Positions 22,353 to 32,459 of a DNA stretch of 64,000 nucleotides are shown here, piece by piece. Made by a program: the position numbers and the translations under genes. The notes beneath the pieces are model-generated. The model was given only the letters and a program-made list of their open reading frames with translations. It was not told where the DNA came from and did no database searches. Source of the DNA: Pseudomonas guangdongensis (GTDB taxonomy: Bacteria; Pseudomonadota; Gammaproteobacteria; Pseudomonadales; Pseudomonadaceae); the NCBI RefSeq assembly GCF_900105885.1, contig NZ_LT629780.1, positions 868,001 through 932,000 of the forward strand, in the 5' to 3' direction. How positions within the stretch are numbered: the stretch's first letter is position 1; the number at the start of each line of letters is the position of its first letter.

Positions 22353-24224
22353 TTACAGATGGATCAGCGGCGCCTCGTCCTCGCTGCGGAACGGCAGCTG
22401 CGGCAGCAGCTCGCGCGCCTCGCCCAGCCCCAGCATCAGCACGTTGCGCAGGCTCTGGCTGATCCGGCTGGCGTAGCCCAGGTCGTTCATCAGCGAACTG
22501 GCCTGCATGCCGTCCAGGCCCTTCTCGCGCACCGCGACGAACAGCCGCTCGCGGAACTGCGCGTCGAAGCGCGCCGCCTCGCCGTCGAACAGCTCCAGGC
22601 GGGCGCGCAGCGCCTCGGTGGGCAGGTCGAGCAGACTGATGGTGCGGATCTCGCGCAGCACCCAGAGCATGTGCCGGCGCAGGTCGGCGTAGGCGGCGCT
22701 GAAGGCCGCAGACTGGCCGTTGAGCTGGCGGCCGAGGTTCTTCTGCAGGTGCTTGGCGTCCTTCACCGCGTCGACCAGCTGCAGCGCCACCACCTGGCTG
22801 GCGATCCAGGCCTGCTGGTGGGCGTCGTCGAGGTTGGCCTTGAGGCGGCCCATGTAGCTGACCAGGTCGCTGTACACGCCCTTGATGTGCTGCTGGTAGA
22901 GCTGGTCGGCGTCCAGCCCGCGGCTGGCGCTCTGCGCCGATTCGCGCAGGGCGTGCTCGTCGATCTGCGCGCTGCGCAGCTGGTCGATCGGCAGGTACAG
23001 GGCGTGGCAGATCACCTCCAGGCTCAGCCGCGCCAGGTGCTGCAGCTCGCGGGCCACCGCCTGCACCGCGGCGTCCGCCGAGTCCAGCGCGTTGTCGTCC
23101 AGATAGCGGGCGCGGGTCGGCACCTTGGCCGCCTCGGGCGCGGCGCTGCCCTGCACCGCGGCGATCAGCACGTGGGGCTCGGCCACCTCCGGCAGCCAGC
23201 GCTCCAGCGCCGTAGCCAGACGTCGATGCAGAGGCAGGAACAGCAGCACGCCCAGGCCGTTGAACAGGGTGTGGAACAGCGCCAGCTCCAGCAGCGCGTT
23301 GCCGGCGAAGCCGAGCTGCGCGGCGATCAGCAGCACCAGCGCGGTCAGCGGCTGCAGCAGCAGCAGGGCGAGGACGGCGACCACCAGGTTGAAGATCACG
23401 TTGGCCAGCGCCAGGCGCATCCCGGCACGCGCCCCGCCCAGCGCGCCGACCACCGCGGTGACCACCCCGCCGACGTTGGTGCCGATGGCCAGGGCGAAGG
23501 CCTGGTCGACGTCGATCTGCCCGGAGGACAGCGCGGTGAGCACCAGCATCAGGCTGGCGTGGCTGGACTGCACCACCGCGGTGACCAGCGCGCCGATGCC
23601 GACGAACAGCAGGATGCCCAGGATCCCCGGCACCTTGAACTGCGCCGGGTCGAACATCTCGGTGGCGTCGCTGAAGCCGCCCTTGATCAGGTCGATGCCG
23701 AAGAACAGGAAGCAGATGCCCAGCAGCACCCGGCCGACGCCCTTGCTGCGCGGGCCGTTGAAGCCGAGCAGGATGCCGAACACCGCCAGCGGCAGGGCCA
23801 GGTCGCCGAGGCTGGCGCTCTGCCCGGCCAGCGCCAGCAGCCAGATGCCGCTGGTGGTGCCGAGGTTGGCGCCGAACACGATGCACAGGCCGGCGCCCAG
23901 GCCGATCAGCCCGGTGCCGAGGAAGGCGATGGTCAGCAGCGACACCAGGGTGCTGGACTGCACCGTCACGGTGGCCAGCACGCCGAAGCTCAGGCTTTTC
24001 CAGGCGCGGTCGGTGGCCCTGGCCAGGAAGCGTTCCAGCTCGCCGCCGGCCAGCAGGCGCAGGCCCTCCTCCAGGCACTGCATGCCGAACAGGAACAGCG
24101 CCAGGCCGCCGGCCAGCCGCGTCCAGCCGGCGCTGAACCAGAACGACACGGCCAGGGCCGCGAGCAGCAGCCAGATGACGATCGTGTTGGATGAGTATTT
24201 GGACAAGGCTTCCCTCCTGAGCAT
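22353..24224 (-). CDS. Na/Pi cotransporter family protein with PhoU-like C-terminus
   Basis: 623-residue inner-membrane protein of the NptA/YjbB type. Two inverted Na/Pi repeats each carry the QSS motif (TVQSSTLVSLLT and VVQSSHASLMLV), with about eight to nine TMs in residues 15-340. A cytoplasmic helical domain (about 370-610) resembling PhoU follows. Likely role is sodium-coupled phosphate movement, perhaps efflux as for E. coli YjbB; direction cannot be read from sequence. Reverse strand, convergent with the ferredoxin gene. Confidence 0.86.
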   Translation of the reverse strand: MLRREALSKYSSNTIVIWLLLAALAVSFWFSAGWTRLAGGLALFLFGMQCLEEGLRLLAGGELERFLARATDRAWKSLSFGVLATVTVQSSTLVSLLTIAFLGTGLIGLGAGLCIVFGANLGTTSGIWLLALAGQSASLGDLALPLAVFGILLGFNGPRSKGVGRVLLGICFLFFGIDLIKGGFSDATEMFDPAQFKVPGILGILLFVGIGALVTAVVQSSHASLMLVLTALSSGQIDVDQAFALAIGTNVGGVVTAVVGALGGARAGMRLALANVIFNLVVAVLALLLLQPLTALVLLIAAQLGFAGNALLELALFHTLFNGLGVLLFLPLHRRLATALERWLPEVAEPHVLIAAVQGSAAPEAAKVPTRARYLDDNALDSADAAVQAVARELQHLARLSLEVICHALYLPIDQLRSAQIDEHALRESAQSASRGLDADQLYQQHIKGVYSDLVSYMGRLKANLDDAHQQAWIASQVVALQLVDAVKDAKHLQKNLGRQLNGQSAAFSAAYADLRRHMLWVLREIRTISLLDLPTEALRARLELFDGEAARFDAQFRERLFVAVREKGLDGMQASSLMNDLGYASRISQSLRNVLMLGLGEARELLPQLPFRSEDEAPLIHL

Positions 24225-24356
24225 GATGAGCCGCCCCTGTCGACGGGGCGGCCGGCGATTGTGACCGAAAGATGAAGCGTCAGGGAGGGGGACGGACGCT
24301 GGCCGGACAATCGCCCTGGCGAGGCGGGCGCGGGCGCAAGGTGCGCCGCGCGCGAC

Positions 24357-24689
24357 TCAGCGCTGGTAGCCGCTGGCGCAGCCCAGACAGCGCACGAAGG
24401 CCTCGCGGCCCGGCTCGATCACCAGCGCATCGCCCGCTTCCTCGACGTTGCCGCCCAGCGCGCTGAACGGCAGGGTGACCACGAACACCGCTGCGCCCAG
24501 CGCCGTACCGGCGATCAGCAGCGGTCGGGCGATCAGCAGGTCGGCGACCATCGAATAGGCACGCGGCGCGTCGGCCTGGTACATCGGGTCGCTGCCGGCG
24601 CTGGCGGCGGCGAAGCTGGCCTGCAACGGCAGCAGGCTCAAACCGGCGCCGAGCAGCAGGGCGGGAAGCAGGGAACGGAGGCGGGGCAT
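24357..24689 (-). CDS. Small exported hypothetical protein
   Basis: 110 residues with a Sec signal peptide ([20 protein letters not shown]..., cleavage near ASFA at ~27), a short polar part, one hydrophobic segment (about residues 57-77) and a C-terminal tail [11 protein letters not shown] containing a CLGC pair. The CLGC is not followed by His, so it is not a heme site. Not recognised as a named family; conserved small proteins of this kind occur next to mutM in pseudomonads. Membrane-anchored periplasmic location is inferred. The 132 nt between it and the upstream cotransporter gene (24225-24356) show nothing recognisable. Confidence 0.65.
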   Translation of the reverse strand: MPRLRSLLPALLLGAGLSLLPLQASFAAASAGSDPMYQADAPRAYSMVADLLIARPLLIAGTALGAAVFVVTLPFSALGGNVEEAGDALVIEPGREAFVRCLGCASGYQR

Positions 24690-24763
24690 GGCAGGGGTCC
24701 TTTGCGCAATGACGGGCTGCCCCGACTATAGCAGCGTCGCGCGCCGCGCCTGCGTGAAGCCCA

Positions 24764-25576
24764 TCAACGCTGGCAGCGCGGGCAGTAGACGCTGGCCCGC
24801 TGGCCCAGCTTGACCTCGCGCAGGGTGCCGCCGCAGACCGTGCAGAACTGCCCGCCGCGGCCATAGGCCAGCAGGGTCTGCTGGAAATAGCCGGGCTTGC
24901 CGTCGCCGCCGACGAAATCGCGCAGGGTGGTGCCGCCGCAGTCGATGGCGGCGGCGAGGATGCGCCTGATCTCCTCGGCCAGCTTCAGGTAGCGGGCGCG
25001 GGAGATCGATCCGGCCTCGCGGCGCGGGTCGATGCCGGCGGCGAACAGCGCCTCGGTGGCGTAGATGTTGCCGACCCCGACCACCACCGCGTTGTCCATG
25101 ATGAACGGCTTGACCGCCATCGAGCGCCCGCGCGACAGCTGGTAAAGCCGTTCGCCGTTGAACGCCTCGCCCAGCGGCTCCGGCCCCAGCCGGCGCAGCA
25201 GCTCGTGTTCGAGCGGGTTCGCGCTCCACAGCAGCGCGCCGAAGCGCCGCGGATCGTGGTAGCGCAGCGCCAGCCCCGAATCCAGCTCGATGTCGACGTG
25301 GGCGTGCTTCTCCGCCGCCAGCCCGGCCTCGATCAGCCGCAGGCTGCCGGACATGCCCAGATGGCCGATCAGCGTGCCGCACTCGGCCTCGATCAGCAGG
25401 TACTTGGCGCGCCGGCCGACCCGCAGGATGCGCTGGCCGGACAGGCGCACGTCGAGATCCTCCGGCACCGGCCAGCGCAGGCGGCGCTCGCGGACGATCA
25501 CGCGGGTCACCCGGCGGCCTTCCAGATGCGGGGCGATGCCGCGGCGGGTGGTTTCGACTTCGGGCAATTCGGGCAT
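24764..25576 (-). CDS. mutM: MutM/Fpg, formamidopyrimidine-DNA glycosylase
   Basis: Base-excision repair enzyme removing 8-oxoguanine and Fapy lesions, with AP-lyase activity. 270 residues starting [14 protein letters not shown], where Pro2 (N-terminal after Met removal) and Glu3 are catalytic. Family features [12 protein letters not shown], the helix-two-turn-helix around [17 protein letters not shown], and the C-terminal zinc finger CTVCGG ... YCPRC with TLLAYGR. Divergent from the chemoreceptor gene. Confidence 0.96.
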   Translation of the reverse strand: MPELPEVETTRRGIAPHLEGRRVTRVIVRERRLRWPVPEDLDVRLSGQRILRVGRRAKYLLIEAECGTLIGHLGMSGSLRLIEAGLAAEKHAHVDIELDSGLALRYHDPRRFGALLWSANPLEHELLRRLGPEPLGEAFNGERLYQLSRGRSMAVKPFIMDNAVVVGVGNIYATEALFAAGIDPRREAGSISRARYLKLAEEIRRILAAAIDCGGTTLRDFVGGDGKPGYFQQTLLAYGRGGQFCTVCGGTLREVKLGQRASVYCPRCQR

Positions 25577-25639
25577 GGTGCGGCACCGCAACAGCAGGGT
25601 GCGCCAACATAGCAGGATTGTCGCAGCAGTAAAGTCGGT

Positions 25640-25655
25640 CTTTTGGCGCCAAAAG
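25640..25655. promoter_or_regulatory. 16-bp perfect palindrome between mutM and chemoreceptor gene
   Basis: CTTTTGGCGCCAAAAG is a perfect 16-bp palindrome, 64 nt upstream of mutM and 70 nt upstream of the chemoreceptor ATG. Its position between divergent genes suggests an operator; the regulator is unknown. Confidence 0.45.
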
Positions 25656-25724
25656 CTCAAGATCGCACCTTGGCGGCCGATGTAACCAGTCTGCAATCTT
25701 GCCGTGCCCTTGGAATACCCCGCC

Positions 25725-27287
25725 ATGCTGACCCGCCAATCCATCGCCGCCCGCCTGGGCATCGCCTTCGCCAGCCTGGTCCTGCTGCTCGTCGTCGCCC
25801 TCGGCGTCGGCCTGTACGGACTCGCCGCGCTGGAAGACTCGACGCACGACCTGCGCCACAACGCCGGCCTGACCCACAACGCCGCCCAAGTGCGCCGCCT
25901 GGCCCTGGAACTGCGCCGCTTCGAGAAGGACAGCTTCATCAACCTCGCCGCGCGCGACAAGGTCGCCGACTACCGGCGCCGCTGGGACAGCACCCGGCAG
26001 AGCCTGGCCGCCACCCTCGAACAGGGCGCCGCCCTGGCCGGCGACAGCGCCCTGCGCGAGCAGTACCGGGACGCCCGCCGCGCGCTGGACGGCTACGCCA
26101 GCGGCTTCGCCGCGGTGGCGCTGCGCATCGCCGACGGCGAACTGGACGGCGCCGCCGCCGCCAACGCCGCGATGGGCCGGTACAAGGACGAGGTCTACCG
26201 CCTCGACGCCAGCGCCGCGGCCATCGACGCCAGCGCCCTCGCCCAGCTGGAAGCCGCCGAGCAGCGGGCCGGCGTCCAGGCCCGCAACGCGCGCCTGGGC
26301 CTGCTCGGCTTCGCCGTGCTGGCGGTGCTGGCCGCCGCCGTGCTGGCGCTGCGCATCACCCGCAGCATCACCGCGCCGCTGCGCGACGCCCTGGAGGCGA
26401 CCCGCCGGCTGGCAGAGGGCGACCTGACCCATGCGCCGCAGAGCCGCCGGCAGGACGAGACCGGTCGCCTGCTGGCCGCCATGGGCAGCGCCAACCACAA
26501 GCTCGGCGCGCTGGTCGGCTCGCTGCACCACAGCAGCGACAACGTCCTGCAGCGCGCCCACGAGGTGCTGATCGGCAGCCAGGAGCTGGCCGCGCGCACC
26601 GAGGAACAGGTCGCCGCCCTGCAGCAGACCGCCGCCAGCATGGAGCAGGTCAGCGCCAGCGCGCAGCAGACCAGCGAGGCCACCGCCCAGGCCAACAGCC
26701 TCGCCGCCACCGCCGCGCGCACCGCGCAGAGCGGCGGTCGCGACGTCGAGGAGAACATCCAGCTGATGCGCGCGCTGGCCGACAGCTCGCAGCGCATCAA
26801 CGACATCATCCGGGTCATCGACGGCATCGCCTTCCAGACCAACATCCTCGCCCTCAACGCCTCGGTGGAGGCGGCGCGGGCCGGCGAGCAGGGCCGCGGC
26901 TTCGCCGTGGTGGCCCAGGAAGTGCGCAGCCTGGCCAGCCGCAGCGCCGCCTCGGCGCAGGAGATCCGCGCGCTGATCGAGGACATCGGCGAGCGCATCC
27001 AGCAGGGCACCCGCCAGGCCGAGAACAGCGGACGGACCATCGGCGAGGCGGTGGCGGCCATCCACCAGCTGGCCGGGCTGATGCAGGAAATCTCCGCCGC
27101 CACCGGCGAGCAGCGCAGCGGCTTCGCGCAGATCAACGGCGCCATCGGCCAGCTCGACGGCACCACCCAGCACAACGCCAGCCTGGTCGAACAGTCGCGC
27201 GCCGCCGCCGCGGCCCTCGAAGAACAGGCCGAGCGGATGCAGCAGCAGGTCGCCGCCTTCAAGATCGACGCGCCGCGCGCCGCCTGA
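25725..27287 (+). CDS. Methyl-accepting chemotaxis protein
   Basis: Inner-membrane chemoreceptor signalling to CheA/CheW. 520 residues: TM1 about 11-33, a periplasmic four-helix-bundle-type sensor (35-190), TM2 about 192-213, HAMP (214-265), and a cytoplasmic signalling hairpin. Its tip reads [20 protein letters not shown] then [20 protein letters not shown]; the usual alanine in LNAAVEAA is serine here. Adaptation helices flank it, with EEQ-rich stretches. The ATG at 25725 is preferred over a GTG 21 nt upstream. Ligand unknown. Confidence 0.92.
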   Translation: MLTRQSIAARLGIAFASLVLLLVVALGVGLYGLAALEDSTHDLRHNAGLTHNAAQVRRLALELRRFEKDSFINLAARDKVADYRRRWDSTRQSLAATLEQGAALAGDSALREQYRDARRALDGYASGFAAVALRIADGELDGAAAANAAMGRYKDEVYRLDASAAAIDASALAQLEAAEQRAGVQARNARLGLLGFAVLAVLAAAVLALRITRSITAPLRDALEATRRLAEGDLTHAPQSRRQDETGRLLAAMGSANHKLGALVGSLHHSSDNVLQRAHEVLIGSQELAARTEEQVAALQQTAASMEQVSASAQQTSEATAQANSLAATAARTAQSGGRDVEENIQLMRALADSSQRINDIIRVIDGIAFQTNILALNASVEAARAGEQGRGFAVVAQEVRSLASRSAASAQEIRALIEDIGERIQQGTRQAENSGRTIGEAVAAIHQLAGLMQEISAATGEQRSGFAQINGAIGQLDGTTQHNASLVEQSRAAAAALEEQAERMQQQVAAFKIDAPRAA

Positions 27288-27404
27288 CCCCGCACACCCG
27301 CCACCCGCCGCACGCCGGCGACGGCGACGGCGTGGCAGCCGAGCGCCGGCTGAGGGTGGCGGGGGGCTTTGCGCTATACTCCGCGCTTTTTGCGAGAGAG
27401 CCCC

Positions 27405-28601
27405 ATGTCCCTGCCCAGCCTGCGACTGAAAGCCAACGCCGAGCGCCGTCTGCGCGCCGGTCACCTGTGGGTCTACAGCAACGAGGTGGACGTGGCGGCC
27501 ACCCCGCTCAACCTGTTCGCCGCCGGCGACCAGGCGATCCTCGAAATGAGCAACGGCAAGCCCCTGGGCATCGTCGCGCTCAGCCCGCAGAACCTGATCT
27601 GCGCCCGTCTGGTGTCGCGCGACACCAAGCACCTGCTGGACAAATCGCTGCTGGTGCACCGCATCAACGTCGCCCTCAGCCTGCGCGAGCGGCTGTTCGA
27701 CAAGCCCTTCTACCGCCTGGTCTACGGCGACTCCGACCTGCTCCCGGGCCTGGTGGTCGACCGCTTCGGCGACGTGCTGGTGGTGCAGCTGGCCTCGGCG
27801 ACCATGGAGCGGCTGAAGGACGAGGTGCTCGCCGCCCTGCTCCAGGTGCTCAAGCCCGCCGCCGTGCTGTGGAAGAACGACAGCGCCGCGCGCGACGCCG
27901 AAGGCCTGGCCCGCTACGTGGAAAGCGCCTACGGCGAGGTGCCCGAGTGGGTGGCGCTGGAAGAGAACGGCGTGAAGTTCGAGGCGCCGGTGCAGGGCGG
28001 GCAGAAGACCGGCTGGTTCTACGACCACCGCCTGAACCGCGCGCGCCTGGCGCCCTACGTCAAGGGCAAGCGCGTGCTCGACCTGTTCAGCTACGTCGGC
28101 GGCTGGGGCGTGCAGGCGGCGGTGTTCGGCGCCTCCGAGGTGATGTGCGTGGACGGCTCGGCGCTGGCGCTCGATGGCGTCGAGCGCAACGCCGCGCTCA
28201 ACGGCGTGGGCGAGAAGATGGCCTGCGTGGAAGGCGACGTGTTCGAGGCGCTCAAGGAACTGAAAGCCGCCGAGGAGCGCTTCGACGTGATCGTCGCCGA
28301 CCCGCCGGCGTTCATCAAGCGCAAGAAGGACCTGAAGAACGGCGAGGCCGCCTACCGCCGCCTCAACGAGGCGGCCATGCGCCTGCTGAGCAAGGACGGC
28401 ATCCTGGTCAGCGCCAGCTGCTCGATGCACCTGCCCGAGGACGACCTGCAGAACATCCTGCTCTCGAGCGCCCGCCACCTCGACCGCCACATCCAGCTGC
28501 TCGAACGCGGCGGCCAGGGCCCGGACCATCCGGTGCATCCGGCCATCGCCGAGACCCGCTACATCAAGAGCCTGACCTGCCGCATCCTGCCCAACGGCTG
28601 A
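27405..28601 (+). CDS. rlmI: RlmI, 23S rRNA (cytosine1962-C5)-methyltransferase
   Basis: SAM-dependent methylase for C1962 of 23S rRNA. 398 residues: N-terminal PUA domain (LRLKANAERRLRAGHLWVYSNEV), the EEHEH-like linker with GQKTGWFYDHRLNR, and a Rossmann domain with VLDLFSYVGGWGVQAAVFGA and catalytic-loop DPPAFIK and SASCSMHL. TATACT at 27375-27380 is a good -10 candidate, but no matching -35 is evident. A hairpin follows the stop. Confidence 0.94.
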   Translation: MSLPSLRLKANAERRLRAGHLWVYSNEVDVAATPLNLFAAGDQAILEMSNGKPLGIVALSPQNLICARLVSRDTKHLLDKSLLVHRINVALSLRERLFDKPFYRLVYGDSDLLPGLVVDRFGDVLVVQLASATMERLKDEVLAALLQVLKPAAVLWKNDSAARDAEGLARYVESAYGEVPEWVALEENGVKFEAPVQGGQKTGWFYDHRLNRARLAPYVKGKRVLDLFSYVGGWGVQAAVFGASEVMCVDGSALALDGVERNAALNGVGEKMACVEGDVFEALKELKAAEERFDVIVADPPAFIKRKKDLKNGEAAYRRLNEAAMRLLSKDGILVSASCSMHLPEDDLQNILLSSARHLDRHIQLLERGGQGPDHPVHPAIAETRYIKSLTCRILPNG

Positions 28602-28613
28602 GTGCGCCACGCA

Positions 28614-28635
28614 CCGCCCGGCCCGCGCCGGGCGG
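28614..28635 (+). terminator. Hairpin after rlmI
   Basis: Perfect 9-bp GC stem (28614-28622 with 28627-28635), loop CCGC, followed by CTTCCT. It sits 12 nt after the rlmI stop. Confidence 0.55.
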
Positions 28636-28693
28636 CTTCCTCCGGGACGGCACGCCCGTGCTTCCCGCATGACATTGCTTGCCGGGGAATGCC

Positions 28694-29386
28694 ATGCACA
28701 GCGACATCCTCCTCAACCTGCTGGTGGCCACCGCCATCGGCGCGCTCATCGGCCTGGAGCGCCAGTGGCGCCAGCGCCTGACCGGCCTGACCACCCACGC
28801 CCTGGTGGCCCTCGGCGCCGCGGTGTTCACCAGCCTGCCGCTGCTGGTCGACGGCGACACCAGCCCCAGCCGGATCGCCGCCCAGGTGGTCTCGGGCATC
28901 GGCTTTCTCGGCGCCGGGGTGATCCTGCGCGACGGCTTCAACGTGCGCGGCCTGAGCACCGCGGCCACCCTCTGGTGCTCGGCGGCGGTCGGCGTGCTGG
29001 CCGGCTCCGGCTTCGCCCTGCTGGCCGCCGAGGTCGGCGCGCTGATCCTCGCCACCCACCTGCTGCTCAACCCGCTGGGCCGCTGGATCAGCCGCCGCGC
29101 CCTGCAGGAAAACGAGACCGAGCAGTACTACCGCATCGAGCTGACCTGCAAGGCCTGCGACGAGGCGCGCATCCGCGCCCTGCTGCTCAAGGGCCTGAGC
29201 GACCAGCAACTGCGCCTGCAACGCCTGGAAAGCCACGCCCTCAAGGACAGCGACCGCGTCGAGGTCAGCGCCACCCTGCTGGCCCTGGAGCGCCGCGACG
29301 CCCTGCTCGAACGCCTGGTCGGCCAGCTCTGCCTGGATCCCAACGTCAGCGCCGCCAGCTGGCTGGCCGCGCCGCCGCCGGCCTGA
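28694..29386 (+). CDS. MgtC/SapB family membrane protein
   Basis: 230-residue inner-membrane protein. The N-terminal MgtC domain has about four to five TMs and the signature IGLERQWRQRLTGLTTHALVALGAAVF and VSGIGFLGAGVILRDG; the C-terminal cytoplasmic part (~150-225) is ACT-like. The MgtC family is linked to low-magnesium growth and, in Salmonella, to modulation of F-type ATP synthase; the role here is not known. ATG at 28694 follows GGGGAA. Confidence 0.88.
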   Translation: MHSDILLNLLVATAIGALIGLERQWRQRLTGLTTHALVALGAAVFTSLPLLVDGDTSPSRIAAQVVSGIGFLGAGVILRDGFNVRGLSTAATLWCSAAVGVLAGSGFALLAAEVGALILATHLLLNPLGRWISRRALQENETEQYYRIELTCKACDEARIRALLLKGLSDQQLRLQRLESHALKDSDRVEVSATLLALERRDALLERLVGQLCLDPNVSAASWLAAPPPA

Positions 29387-29396
29387 GCGGGCTTTC

Positions 29397-29415
29397 GCCG
29401 CCGCGCCGCGGCGGC
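29397..29415 (+). terminator. Short GC hairpin after mgtC-like gene
   Basis: GCCGCCGC (29397-29404) pairs with GCGGCGGC (29408-29415), then TTAAAAT. It may end the mgtC transcript. The TAAAAT at 29417-29422 could also be an ilvD -10 box. The remaining leader to 29606 shows nothing recognisable. Confidence 0.4.
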
Positions 29416-29606
29416 TTAAAATCGCCGCTTCCTGCCCCACCCTGGCGGACTCGTGAGCCACGTCCGAACCTGCGGCGACCCCGCACCCCGACGTCCTCCG
29501 GCGCGCAGACGGTCACTGCCGTTTGCCTCGGCCGCGCTCCGCGCTCACCATACTCACCAACGGGTCATGCACCCGCCCCTGATCAGCCTCCAGCAGGAAC
29601 GCCGCA

Positions 29607-31445
29607 ATGCCTGACTATCGCTCGAAAACCTCCACCTTCGGCCGCAACATGGCCGGCGCCCGCGCCCTGTGGCGCGCCACCGGGATGAAGGACGAGGACT
29701 TCAAGAAGCCGATCATCGCCGTCGCCAACTCCTTCACCCAGTTCGTGCCCGGCCACGTCCACCTCAAGGACATGGGCCAGCTGGTCGCCCGCGAGATCGA
29801 GAAGGCCGGCGGCGTAGCCAAGGAATTCAACACCATCGCCGTCGACGACGGCATCGCCATGGGCCACGACGGCATGCTCTATTCGCTGCCGTCCCGCGAG
29901 ATCATCGCCGACTCCGTCGAGTACATGGTCAACGCCCACTGCGCCGATGCCCTGGTGTGCATCTCCAACTGCGACAAGATCACCCCCGGCATGCTGATGG
30001 CCGCCCTGCGCCTGAACATCCCGGTGGTGTTCGTCTCCGGCGGGCCGATGGAGGCCGGCAAGACCAAGCTGGCCGCCCACGGCCTCGACCTGGTCGACGC
30101 CATGGTCGCCGCCGCCGACGACAACTGCTCCGACGAGACCGTCGCCGAATACGAGCGCAGCGCCTGCCCGACCTGCGGCAGCTGCTCGGGCATGTTCACC
30201 GCCAACTCGATGAACTGCCTGACCGAGGCCCTCGGCCTGGCGCTGCCGGGCAACGGCACCACCCTGGCCACCCACAGCGACCGCGAGCAGCTGTTCCTGC
30301 GCGCCGGCCGGCTGATCGTCGAGCTGTGCCAGCGCTACTACGGCGAGGGCGACGAGTCGGTGCTGCCGCGCGCCATCGCCAGCTTCAAGGCGTTCGAGAA
30401 CGCCATGACCCTGGACATCGCCATGGGCGGCTCGACCAACACCATCCTGCACCTCTTGGCCGCCGCCCAGGAAGGCGAGGTCGACTTCGACCTGCGCGAC
30501 ATCGACCGTCTGTCGCGCCGCGTGCCGCAGCTGTGCAAGGTCGCGCCGAACATCCAGAAGTACCACATGGAAGACGTGCACCGCGCCGGCGGCATCATCA
30601 GCATCCTCGGCGAGCTGGCCCGCGGCGGCCTGCTGCACACCGACGTGCCGACCGTGCACAGCAAGACCATGGCCGAGGCCATCGAGCAGTGGGACATCAC
30701 CCGCACCAGCGACGAGGCGGTGCACACCTTCTTCAAGGCCGGCCCGGCCGGCATCCCGACCCAGACCGCGTTCAGCCAGAGCACCCGCTGGCCGACGCTC
30801 GACACCGACCGCTTCGAGGGCTGCATCCGCAGCGTGGAGAACGCCTACTCCCAGGAAGGCGGCCTGGCCGTGCTGTACGGCAACATCGCCGAAGGCGGCT
30901 GCGTGGTGAAGACCGCCGGCGTCGACGAATCGATCCACGTGTTCGAGGGCCGCGCGCGGATCTTCGAAAGCCAGGACGCCGCGGTGAAGGGCATCCTCGC
31001 CGACGAGATCCAGCCGGGCGACATCGTGGTGATCCGCTACGAAGGCCCGAAAGGCGGCCCGGGCATGCAGGAAATGCTTTACCCGACCAGCTACCTGAAG
31101 TCCAAGGGCCTGGGCAAGCAGTGCGCCCTGCTCACCGACGGCCGCTTCTCCGGCGGCACCTCGGGCCTGTCGATCGGCCACGTCTCGCCGGAAGCCGCCT
31201 CGGGCGGCGCCATCGGCCTGGTCGAGGACGGCGACAAGATCCTCATCGACATCCCCAACCGCAGCATCAGCCTGCTGGTCGGCGACGACGAGCTGAAGGC
31301 CCGCCGCCTGCACCAGGACCACAAGGGCTGGAAGCCGGCAGCAAAGCGTGCGCGCAAGGTCAGCACCGCGCTCAAGGCCTACGCCCTGCTCGCCACCAGC
31401 GCCGACAAGGGCGCGGTGCGCAACAAGGCGCTGCTGGAAGACTGA
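29607..31445 (+). CDS. ilvD: IlvD, dihydroxy-acid dehydratase
   Basis: Dehydrates dihydroxy-isovalerate and dihydroxy-methylvalerate in valine, leucine and isoleucine synthesis; an iron-sulfur enzyme. 612 residues. Cluster cysteines lie in [14 protein letters not shown] and the [18 protein letters not shown] stretch, with the substrate regions [12 protein letters not shown] and [20 protein letters not shown]. The length and [13 protein letters not shown] spacing match the E. coli-type [4Fe-4S] enzyme. It has a 220-nt untranslated leader with no attenuator peptide that I could find. Confidence 0.97.
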   Translation: MPDYRSKTSTFGRNMAGARALWRATGMKDEDFKKPIIAVANSFTQFVPGHVHLKDMGQLVAREIEKAGGVAKEFNTIAVDDGIAMGHDGMLYSLPSREIIADSVEYMVNAHCADALVCISNCDKITPGMLMAALRLNIPVVFVSGGPMEAGKTKLAAHGLDLVDAMVAAADDNCSDETVAEYERSACPTCGSCSGMFTANSMNCLTEALGLALPGNGTTLATHSDREQLFLRAGRLIVELCQRYYGEGDESVLPRAIASFKAFENAMTLDIAMGGSTNTILHLLAAAQEGEVDFDLRDIDRLSRRVPQLCKVAPNIQKYHMEDVHRAGGIISILGELARGGLLHTDVPTVHSKTMAEAIEQWDITRTSDEAVHTFFKAGPAGIPTQTAFSQSTRWPTLDTDRFEGCIRSVENAYSQEGGLAVLYGNIAEGGCVVKTAGVDESIHVFEGRARIFESQDAAVKGILADEIQPGDIVVIRYEGPKGGPGMQEMLYPTSYLKSKGLGKQCALLTDGRFSGGTSGLSIGHVSPEAASGGAIGLVEDGDKILIDIPNRSISLLVGDDELKARRLHQDHKGWKPAAKRARKVSTALKAYALLATSADKGAVRNKALLED

Positions 31446-31462
31446 TCCCCGCCGCCACGCCC

Positions 31463-31495
31463 GGACGCCCCGCTTGCGGGGCGTCCGTCTTTTTG
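31463..31495 (+). terminator. ilvD rho-independent terminator
   Basis: Stem GGACGCCCCGC / GCGGGGCGTCC (31463-31473, 31476-31486), followed by GTCTTTTTG. A textbook terminator 18 nt after the ilvD stop. Confidence 0.92.
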
Positions 31496-31525
31496 CTCCG
31501 GCCACGTACGCCCGCAGGAGACCCC

Positions 31526-32287
31526 GTGCCCAGCGACACGCCCCCGTCCGCCAACCCCCTGCGCGTGCTCTACCGCGACGACTGGCTGCTCGCCGTGCAC
31601 AAGCCGGCCGGCCTGCTGGTGCACCGCAGCCCCATCGACCGTCACGAGACCGAATTCGCCCTGCAGTACGCCCGCGAGCTCAACGGCGGCGAACACGTCT
31701 ACCCGATCCACCGCCTCGACCGCCCGACCTCCGGGCTGCTGCTGTTCGCCCGCGATCCGGCCACCGCCAGCCGCCTGGGCAAGGCCTGGATGGCCGGCGA
31801 GATCGACAAGACCTACCTGGCCATGGTGCGCGGCTGGACCGCCGAGAGCGGGCTGATCGACCACCCGCTGCGCGAACACGCCACCGACCGCCGCGCCAGG
31901 GACGAACCGCAGCCGCTGCGCGACGCCCTGACCCGCTACCGCCGCCTGGCCACCACGGAGATCCCGGTGCAGATCGAAGGCTACCCGGCCAGCCGCTACA
32001 GCCTGGTCGAGCTCTACCCGCAGACCGGCCGCAAGCACCAGCTGCGCCGCCACCTGCAGCACATCAGCCACCCGATCATCGGCGACACCAACTATGGCCG
32101 CACCCGCCACAACCACTACTTCGCCGAACGCTTCGGCCAGGGCCGCCTGATGCTCGCCGCCACCGCCCTGAGCCTGCGCCATCCGGCCAGCGGCGAGCCC
32201 CTGCAGCTGCAGGCGGCGCCGGAGGACAGCTTCCTGCGGGTACTGTCGGTGTTCGCCGGGGACGCTGTCCCGCTCTCCACGAACTGA
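31526..32287 (+). CDS. truC: TruC, tRNA pseudouridine65 synthase
   Basis: RluA-family pseudouridine synthase, probably for tRNA U65. 253 residues from a GTG start at 31526 with GCAGGAG eight bases upstream. The catalytic aspartate is Asp65 in IHRLDRPTSGLL, followed by the TGRKHQLRRHLQHISHPIIGD motif and the TruC-type C-terminus. It lacks an S4 domain, which separates it from RluA/C/D proteins with that domain. The next gene is 170 nt away. Confidence 0.9.
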   Translation: MPSDTPPSANPLRVLYRDDWLLAVHKPAGLLVHRSPIDRHETEFALQYARELNGGEHVYPIHRLDRPTSGLLLFARDPATASRLGKAWMAGEIDKTYLAMVRGWTAESGLIDHPLREHATDRRARDEPQPLRDALTRYRRLATTEIPVQIEGYPASRYSLVELYPQTGRKHQLRRHLQHISHPIIGDTNYGRTRHNHYFAERFGQGRLMLAATALSLRHPASGEPLQLQAAPEDSFLRVLSVFAGDAVPLSTN

Positions 32288-32364
32288 GGCGAAGCCGCAG
32301 CCGCCCTGTCGGCGCCGTCCCGACATCCTGCGTCGCAGCAATCGCTCGCGCTCGCCAACAGCAT

Positions 32365-32393
32365 TTGTCGATCCTCCCCGACTTGCTTATGCT
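32365..32393 (+). promoter_or_regulatory. Candidate sigma-70 promoter for the DgcZ-like gene
   Basis: TTGTCG (32365-32370) and TATGCT (32388-32393), exactly 17 bp apart, 67 nt before the start codon. Among the better hexamer pairs in the window. Confidence 0.55.
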
Positions 32394-32459
32394 GGCTGGC
32401 CATGTGCCGCCAGCGCCTTGCGGGGCGGCCAGCCGCCACCGAGGGATCAGGGACGCGCC

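Noticed and set aside
24357-24400. CLGC at the end of the small exported protein as a cytochrome c heme site.
   Set aside because: The residue after the second Cys is Ala, not His.
24726-28670. A very long open frame on the reverse strand across mutM, the chemoreceptor and rlmI.
   Set aside because: High-GC codon bias leaves antisense frames open; the forward genes have clear domain motifs, and the long frame has none except where it overlaps mutM.
29423-29606. Branched-chain leader peptide or attenuator before ilvD.
   Set aside because: No short frame rich in Ile/Val/Leu codons followed by alternative hairpins was found; one short GC hairpin lies at the start of the gap only.
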